Assembly (NCBI RefSeq): GCF_000576635.1
Contig: NZ_AVFL01000013.1
Location: 62,001-126,000 of the forward strand
Source: Skermanella stibiiresistens SB22
Lineage (GTDB): Bacteria > Pseudomonadota > Alphaproteobacteria > Azospirillales > Azospirillaceae
Length of the DNA: 64,000 bases
Direction: 5' to 3'
This document shows, one piece after another, positions 59,031-64,000 of the stretch. The stretch's first letter is position 1. Each line of letters begins with the position of its first letter. The translations under genes and the position numbers were made by a program. The notes under the pieces were generated by a model. That model searched no databases. It saw only the letters and a list, made by a program, of their open reading frames with translations, and was not told where the DNA came from.

Positions 59031-59935
59031 CGGCCGCCCCGGATATCGCCCAGGAGGCCAGCCCGGAAACCAGAACGACGGTCGATCTCGACGCGCTCTA
59101 CGCCGCGTCGAACATCGGCGAGATCCTGGACCAGCTGGACCGCGAATTGGTCGGCCTGGTCCCGGTCAAGAGCCGCATCCGCGAGATCGCGGCGCTGCTC
59201 TTGATCGACCAGGCCCGGCGCCAGCTTGGCCTCGCCACCGACCCGCCGTCCCTGCACATGAGCTTCACCGGCAATCCCGGCACCGGCAAGACGACGGTGG
59301 CGCGGCGGATGGCGGGCATCCTGCACCGGCTGGGCTATATCCGCCGCGACCACGTGGTGTCGGTCACCCGCGACGATCTGGTCGGTCAGTATATCGGCCA
59401 CACCGCGCCCAAGACCAAGGAGGCGTTGAAGAAGGCGATGGGCGGCGTGCTGTTCATCGACGAGGCCTACTACCTGTACCGCCCGGAGAACGAGCGCGAC
59501 TATGGCCAGGAGGCGATCGAGATCCTGCTCCAGGTGATGGAGGACCACCGCGCCGACCTGGTGGTGATCCTGGCCGGCTACAAGGACCGCCTGGAGACGT
59601 TCTTCTCCAGCAATCCCGGCATGGGGTCGCGCATCGCCCATCACGTCGATTTCCCCGATTTCCGCTCGGACGAGCTGCTGGACATCGCCGGGACCATGGT
59701 CGCCGCGTGGCACTACCGGCTGTCGGACGGCGCCACTGCGGCGATGCGGGATTACATCGAGCGCCGGATGGATCAGCCGCGCTTCGCCAACGCCCGCTCG
59801 ATCCGCAACGCGCTGGACCGCGCCCGACTGCGCCAAGCCAACCGGCTGTTCGCCAAGGGCGGCATCCTGGACGCCGACGCGCTTCAAACCATCGAGGAGG
59901 CCGACATCCGCGCAAGCCGCGTCTTCGCCCAATAG
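59027..59935 (+). CDS. cbbX: RuBisCO activase CbbX
   Basis: A 302-residue AAA+ protein that removes inhibitory sugar phosphates from red-type RuBisCO by pulling on the large-subunit C-terminus. Walker A is [13 protein letters not shown], Walker [12 protein letters not shown], with sensor and arginine-finger regions downstream ([25 protein letters not shown]). The pore loop and RuBP-sensing region lie between the Walker motifs ([16 protein letters not shown]). The ATG at 59027 overlaps the rpe stop. Red-type partner to the CbbL/CbbS encoded upstream. Confidence 0.97.
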   Translation: MTAAPDIAQEASPETRTTVDLDALYAASNIGEILDQLDRELVGLVPVKSRIREIAALLLIDQARRQLGLATDPPSLHMSFTGNPGTGKTTVARRMAGILHRLGYIRRDHVVSVTRDDLVGQYIGHTAPKTKEALKKAMGGVLFIDEAYYLYRPENERDYGQEAIEILLQVMEDHRADLVVILAGYKDRLETFFSSNPGMGSRIAHHVDFPDFRSDELLDIAGTMVAAWHYRLSDGATAAMRDYIERRMDQPRFANARSIRNALDRARLRQANRLFAKGGILDADALQTIEEADIRASRVFAQ

Positions 59936-60033
59936 CCCGCTTTCCGGCGAAACAAGCTTCCCAATGAAAAACATGGCGTCAAAAGTGAAAACGAACAAAC
60001 AATAACAACAACGTTCCCCTGGGGAGAAGATCG

Positions 60034-61140
60034 ATGCCGCATCGCAGCATGACGTTCGCGAAGTTCATCATCGAGGACCAGCGCCGCCGCGGCGGTGCCG
60101 ACACCGAGCTGACCGCGCTGCTGAACGATGTCCAGACCGCCTGCAAGCTGATCGCCGTCACGGTGTCGCGCGGGCCGCTCCACGTCCATCAAGCCGTCAC
60201 CGGCACCAATGTCCACGACGAGGAGCAGAAGCCGCTCGACCTGACCGCCAACGAGATCATGCTGGATACCTGCTCCTGGGGCGGCCAGGTCCGCGGCATG
60301 GCTTCCGAGGAGATGGAAGAGCCCTACGTGGTGCCGGCGCCGCACCGCCGGGGGCGCCACCTGCTGCTGTTCGATCCGCTCGACGGCTCGTCCAACATCG
60401 ACGTCAACGTGACGGTCGGCACCATCTTCTCGATCCTCAGGGCGCCCGAGGGCGTTGACGAACCCCCTGGGGAGCCGACCGAGGAGGACTTCCTGCGGCC
60501 GGGCACCGAGCAGGTCGCGGCCGGCTTCGCTCTCTACGGCCCGACCACCATGATCGTGGTGACGCTGGGTGCCGGGGTCCATGGCTTCACGCTCGACCGC
60601 GAGATCGGCAACTTCAACCTGACCCACCCCGACATGAGGGTGCCGGAGGAGACCCGCGAGTTCGCCATCAACATGTCGAACTCGCGCTTCTGGGAGCCTC
60701 CCGTCCAGCGCTATGTCGAGGAATGCGTCCAGGGCGGCTCTGGCCCACGCGGCAAGGACTTCAACATGCGCTGGATCGCCTCGCTGGTGGCCGAGGTCTA
60801 CCGCATCCTGATCCGGGGTGGGCTGTTCATGTACCCCTGGGACACCCGCGACACCTCGAAACCGGGACGCCTGCGGCTGCTGTACGAGGCCAATCCCATG
60901 GCGATGATCCTGGAGCAGGCGGGTGGGGCGGCGTCGACCGGCCGCCAGCGCATCCTGGAGATAGCACCGGTGGCGCTGCACCAGCGCGTGCCGCTGATCC
61001 TGGGATCGAAGGCCGAGGTCGAGCGCGTCGTCCACTACCACCAGACCCATGACCGGGGCGAGGACGCGGTGTTCGACTCCCCCCTGTTCAACAAACGCTC
61101 GCTGTTCCGGGCGCCGGCCGGCGCTGTCGGGGGAGTCTGA
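60034..61140 (+). CDS. cbbF: Class I fructose-1,6-bisphosphatase
   Basis: A 368-residue enzyme hydrolysing fructose-1,6-bisphosphate; in autotrophs it often also acts on sedoheptulose-1,7-bisphosphate. The metal-binding motif is LLLFDPLDGSSNIDVN, preceded by the Glu-Glu pair in SEEMEEPYV, and the substrate region GGLFMYPWDTRD follows. It is 98 bases after cbbX, a gap long enough for an additional promoter and rich in A. Its start is preceded by GGGGAGAAGATCG. It is four bases upstream of prk. Also named fbp. Confidence 0.96.
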   Translation: MPHRSMTFAKFIIEDQRRRGGADTELTALLNDVQTACKLIAVTVSRGPLHVHQAVTGTNVHDEEQKPLDLTANEIMLDTCSWGGQVRGMASEEMEEPYVVPAPHRRGRHLLLFDPLDGSSNIDVNVTVGTIFSILRAPEGVDEPPGEPTEEDFLRPGTEQVAAGFALYGPTTMIVVTLGAGVHGFTLDREIGNFNLTHPDMRVPEETREFAINMSNSRFWEPPVQRYVEECVQGGSGPRGKDFNMRWIASLVAEVYRILIRGGLFMYPWDTRDTSKPGRLRLLYEANPMAMILEQAGGAASTGRQRILEIAPVALHQRVPLILGSKAEVERVVHYHQTHDRGEDAVFDSPLFNKRSLFRAPAGAVGGV

Positions 61141-61144
61141 CGCC

Positions 61145-62020
61145 ATGTCCGCCAAGCATCCGATCATCGCCATCACCGGATCGTCCGGCGCCGGCACCAC
61201 CACGGTCCGCCACACCTTCCAGCAGATCTTCCGGCGCGAGCAGATCTCCGCCGCCGTGATCGAGGGCGACGCCTATCACCGCTACGACCGCATGGAGATG
61301 CGCCAGCGCTTGGCCGAGGCGCAGCGCCAGGGAGTGGCGAGTTTCAGCCATTTCGGGCCGGACGCCAACCTGTTCGAGGAGATCGAGACCCTGTTCCAGC
61401 GCTATGGCGAGACCGGAACCGGCACCACCCGCAAATACCTGCACAGCCCGGAGGAGGCGGCGCCCTATGGCCAGGAGCCGGGCACCTTCACGCCGTGGGA
61501 GCCCCTGCCCGAACCGACCGACATCCTGTTCTATGAAGGGCTGCACGGCGCGGTCAAGACCGAGACGGTGGACGCCGCCCGCCACGCCGACCTGCTGATC
61601 GGCGTCGTGCCGATCATCAACCTGGAATGGATCCAGAAGCTGCACCGGGACAAGATCTCGCGCGGCCACAGCCAGGAGGCGATCGTCGACACCATCCTCC
61701 GGCGGATGCCCGACTACGTCAACTTCATCTGCCCGCAGTTCTCGCTGACCGACATCAACTTCCAGCGGGTGCCGACGGTGGACACCTCCAACCCGTTCAT
61801 CGCCCGCGACATCCCCAGCGCCGACGAGAGCATGCTGGTGATCCGCTTCCGCAACCCGCGCGGCATCGACTTTCCGTACCTGCTGTCGATGCTGAAGGAC
61901 AGCTTCATGTCCCGGCCCAACACGATCTGCTGCCCCGGCGGCAAGATGGCGCTCGCCATGCAGCTCATCATCACGCCGCTGATCTGGCAGCTGATGGACC
62001 GCAAGAAGAAGGCGCATTGA
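61145..62020 (+). CDS. cbbP: Phosphoribulokinase
   Basis: A 291-residue class I (bacterial-type) phosphoribulokinase, making ribulose-1,5-bisphosphate from ribulose-5-phosphate and ATP. The P-loop is [11 protein letters not shown], the acceptor region [13 protein letters not shown], and the [11 protein letters not shown] and FYEGLHGAV segments carry the catalytic Asp/Arg residues. It lacks the cysteines used for redox control in plants. The ATG at 61145, four bases after the fbp stop, replaces a longer reading through fbp. Also named prk. Confidence 0.97.
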   Translation: MSAKHPIIAITGSSGAGTTTVRHTFQQIFRREQISAAVIEGDAYHRYDRMEMRQRLAEAQRQGVASFSHFGPDANLFEEIETLFQRYGETGTGTTRKYLHSPEEAAPYGQEPGTFTPWEPLPEPTDILFYEGLHGAVKTETVDAARHADLLIGVVPIINLEWIQKLHRDKISRGHSQEAIVDTILRRMPDYVNFICPQFSLTDINFQRVPTVDTSNPFIARDIPSADESMLVIRFRNPRGIDFPYLLSMLKDSFMSRPNTICCPGGKMALAMQLIITPLIWQLMDRKKKAH

Positions 62021-62036
62021 GGGGGAGATGACAGCG

Positions 62037-64000
62037 ATGACCGAGACACTGACCGCCGAGGCCCAGGCCACCACCACTCCGGACCGCCGGACCCTCGCCA
62101 ACGCGCTGCGCATGCTGGCGGTCGACGCGGTCGAGAAGGCCAAGTCCGGCCACCCCGGCATGCCGATGGGCATGGCCGACATCGCCGAGGCCTTGTGGAA
62201 CCGCCACCTGCGGCACAACCCCGCCGACCCGCGCTGGCCCGACCGCGACCGCTTCGTGCTGTCCAACGGCCACGGCTCCATGCTGCTGTATGGGCTGCTG
62301 CACCTGACCGGCTACGATCTGCCGATCGAGGAGCTGCGCAACTTCCGCCAGCTCCATTCCAAGACGCCCGGCCATCCGGAATGGGGCGTCACCCCCGGCG
62401 TCGAGACCACCACCGGTCCGTTGGGGCAGGGCATCTGCAACGCGGTCGGCATGGCGCTGGCCGAACGCCTGCTGGCCGACGAGTTCAACCGGCCGGGCCA
62501 CGTCCTCGTCGACCACCGCACCTTCGTCTTCGTCGGCGACGGCTGCCTGATGGAGGGCATCTCCCACGAGGCCTGTTCGCTGGCCGGGACGCTGGGGTTG
62601 GAGAAGCTGGTCGTCTTCTACGACGACAACGGCATCTCGATTGACGGCCACGTCCAGGGCTGGTTCACCGACGACACCCCGGCGCGGTTCGAGGCCTATG
62701 GCTGGCGGGTGATCCGCGATGTCGACGGCCACGACGCGGCGGCGCTGGACGCGGCCATGGCCGACGCGCTGAGCCCCACTGGCAAGCCCGTGCTGGTCTG
62801 CTGCAAGACGGTGATCGGCTGGGGGTCGCCCAAGAAGGCTGGCACCCATGACGTCCACGGCGCGCCCCTGGGGGGTGACGAGACGCAGGCCACCCGCGCG
62901 GCGCTCGACTGGCCCCACGCCGCCTTCGAGATCCCGGCGGAAATCCACGACGCCTGGGACGCCCGCGCACGCGGCGCCGCTCTCCAGCGGGACTGGCAAG
63001 CCCGGTTCGACGCCTACGCCACCGAGCATCCCGACCTCGCCGCCGAGTTCACCCGGCGGATCGCCGGCCGGCTGCCCGACGATTTCGCCGAGCGGGCCGC
63101 CGCCTTCGTCACCGCCACGGCGCTGGCCAACACCACGGCGGCGACCCGCAAGTCGTCGCAGCAGGCCATCGCCGCGCTGGCACCCCTGCTACCGGAACTG
63201 CTGGGCGGTTCCGCCGACCTGACCGGCTCGAACCTGACCAACTGGCCGGCGTGCCGAACGGTCGCCGGAACCGGCGGCGGCAACTACATCCATTATGGCG
63301 TGCGCGAGTTCGGCATGACCGCCATCATCAACGGCATCGCGCTGCACGGCGGCCACATCCCGTTCGGCGGCACCTTCCTGGTGTTCTCCGACTATTCCAG
63401 GAACGCGCTGCGGCTGTCGGCGCTGATGGGCATCCGGGCGATCCAGGTCTTCACCCATGACAGCATCGGGTTGGGCGAGGACGGCCCGACGCACCAGCCG
63501 ATCGAGCACGCCGCCAGCCTGCGCCTGATCCCCAACATGGATGTCTGGCGTCCCTGCGACGCGCTGGAGACCGCCGTGGCGTGGCGGGCCGCCGTGGAGC
63601 GCCAGGACGGCCCGACCAGCCTGCTGCTGTCGCGCCAGAACCTGCCGCCGCAGCCGGGCGGCGCGCCTCGGGGCAAGGCGGCGGCGCGTGGTGGCTACAT
63701 CCTCGCCGAACCGGACGAGGGCTCACCGGAACTGGTGCTGATCGCGACCGGGTCCGAGGTGCCGCTGGCGATGGCCGCGCGCGATCTGCTGACCGCCGAG
63801 GGCGTCGCGGTGCGCGTGGTGTCGATGCCCTCGACCACGGTGTTCGACCGCCAGGACAAGGCGTACCGCAAGGCGGTGCTCGGGACCGACGCGCCGCGGC
63901 TGGCGATCGAGGCCGGCCGCACCGATGGCTGGTGGAAGTATGTCGGGTTGGATGGCGGCGTGATCGGCATCGACTGTTTCGGCGAGTCCGCCCCCGCCGA
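62037..64000 (+). CDS. cbbT: Transketolase (partial, C-terminus beyond the window)
   Basis: A thiamine-diphosphate enzyme moving two-carbon units between Calvin-cycle sugars. The visible 654 residues include the N-terminal PP domain ([18 protein letters not shown], the GDGCLMEG Mg/ThDP motif), the Pyr domain ([22 protein letters not shown] region, [14 protein letters not shown] with the active-site His) and part of the C-terminal domain. The frame is open to the last base. The ATG at 62037 is taken with GAGGGGGAG upstream; an ATG three codons earlier is very close to that site. It is 16 bases after prk in the cbb operon. Confidence 0.97.
   Translation, partial: MTETLTAEAQATTTPDRRTLANALRMLAVDAVEKAKSGHPGMPMGMADIAEALWNRHLRHNPADPRWPDRDRFVLSNGHGSMLLYGLLHLTGYDLPIEELRNFRQLHSKTPGHPEWGVTPGVETTTGPLGQGICNAVGMALAERLLADEFNRPGHVLVDHRTFVFVGDGCLMEGISHEACSLAGTLGLEKLVVFYDDNGISIDGHVQGWFTDDTPARFEAYGWRVIRDVDGHDAAALDAAMADALSPTGKPVLVCCKTVIGWGSPKKAGTHDVHGAPLGGDETQATRAALDWPHAAFEIPAEIHDAWDARARGAALQRDWQARFDAYATEHPDLAAEFTRRIAGRLPDDFAERAAAFVTATALANTTAATRKSSQQAIAALAPLLPELLGGSADLTGSNLTNWPACRTVAGTGGGNYIHYGVREFGMTAIINGIALHGGHIPFGGTFLVFSDYSRNALRLSALMGIRAIQVFTHDSIGLGEDGPTHQPIEHAASLRLIPNMDVWRPCDALETAVAWRAAVERQDGPTSLLLSRQNLPPQPGGAPRGKAAARGGYILAEPDEGSPELVLIATGSEVPLAMAARDLLTAEGVAVRVVSMPSTTVFDRQDKAYRKAVLGTDAPRLAIEAGRTDGWWKYVGLDGGVIGIDCFGESAPA

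Overview
The window is about 64 kb of high-G+C, densely coded chromosome from an alphaproteobacterium. The gene neighbourhoods (ffs-dnaX-ybaB-recR, kdsB-pheA-nudC with a membrane cytochrome c, an ATPase-zeta-like DUF1476 protein, red-type RuBisCO with CbbX) and the polyhydroxyalkanoate depolymerase suggest a Rhodospirillales-like, metabolically versatile soil or water bacterium. The genus is not decided by the sequence. No rRNA, tRNA, CRISPR array, insertion sequence or prophage was seen; the window looks like core and shell chromosome with a few lineage-specific pieces.

Layout: 1-1.8 kb holds a tight minus-strand operon def, SAM methyltransferase, fmt (fmt runs off the left edge). 1.9-6.6 kb holds rmuC, then the replication/repair group ffs (SRP RNA), dnaX, ybaB, recR, with a long REP-like palindrome between recR and ybaB. 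6.7-11 kb holds nudC, pheA, kdsB, a membrane-anchored cytochrome c and hisN. 11.1-20 kb is a plus-strand peptide ABC transporter operon: an acidic protein of unknown function, two tandem YejA-type binding proteins, yejB, yejE, yejF and an RDD membrane protein. 20-31.5 kb holds a pentapeptide-repeat protein, a frameshifted Rpn/PD-(D/E)XK nuclease gene, ghrA, an M17 aminopeptidase / MarR / NlpC-P60 operon, a GST, an orphan TAXI binding protein, an MFS transporter and a multidomain nucleotide cyclase. 31.6-36.7 kb holds matB, a peroxiredoxin, a DsbD/ScsB-type disulfide reductase and yqgE. 36.7-41.7 kb holds a type I secretion ABC/HlyD pair facing an exopolysaccharide priming transferase across a 555-bp AT-rich region. 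41.8-51.3 kb is mixed housekeeping and metabolism: SEL1 protein, thioesterase, GSTs, EttA, PhaZ, VOC protein and a processive-type GT2. 51.7-54.9 kb holds an atypical ATPase-zeta-like protein paired with an amidoligase, convergent with a CHASE4 histidine kinase. 55.1-64 kb is the Calvin cycle cluster: cbbR divergent from cbbL-cbbS-rpe-cbbX-fbp-prk-tkt (tkt runs off the right edge).

Functional picture: the cbb operon encodes the carboxylase, its activase, the regenerating phosphatase, kinase, epimerase and transketolase, most likely under CbbR control. The strongest candidates for something not yet described are the zeta-like protein/amidoligase pair and the frameshifted Rpn gene, which keeps a well-formed internal start for a small C-terminal protein. 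Next come the SRPBCC-DUF5939-cyclase and the acidic protein translationally coupled to the first YejA paralogue.
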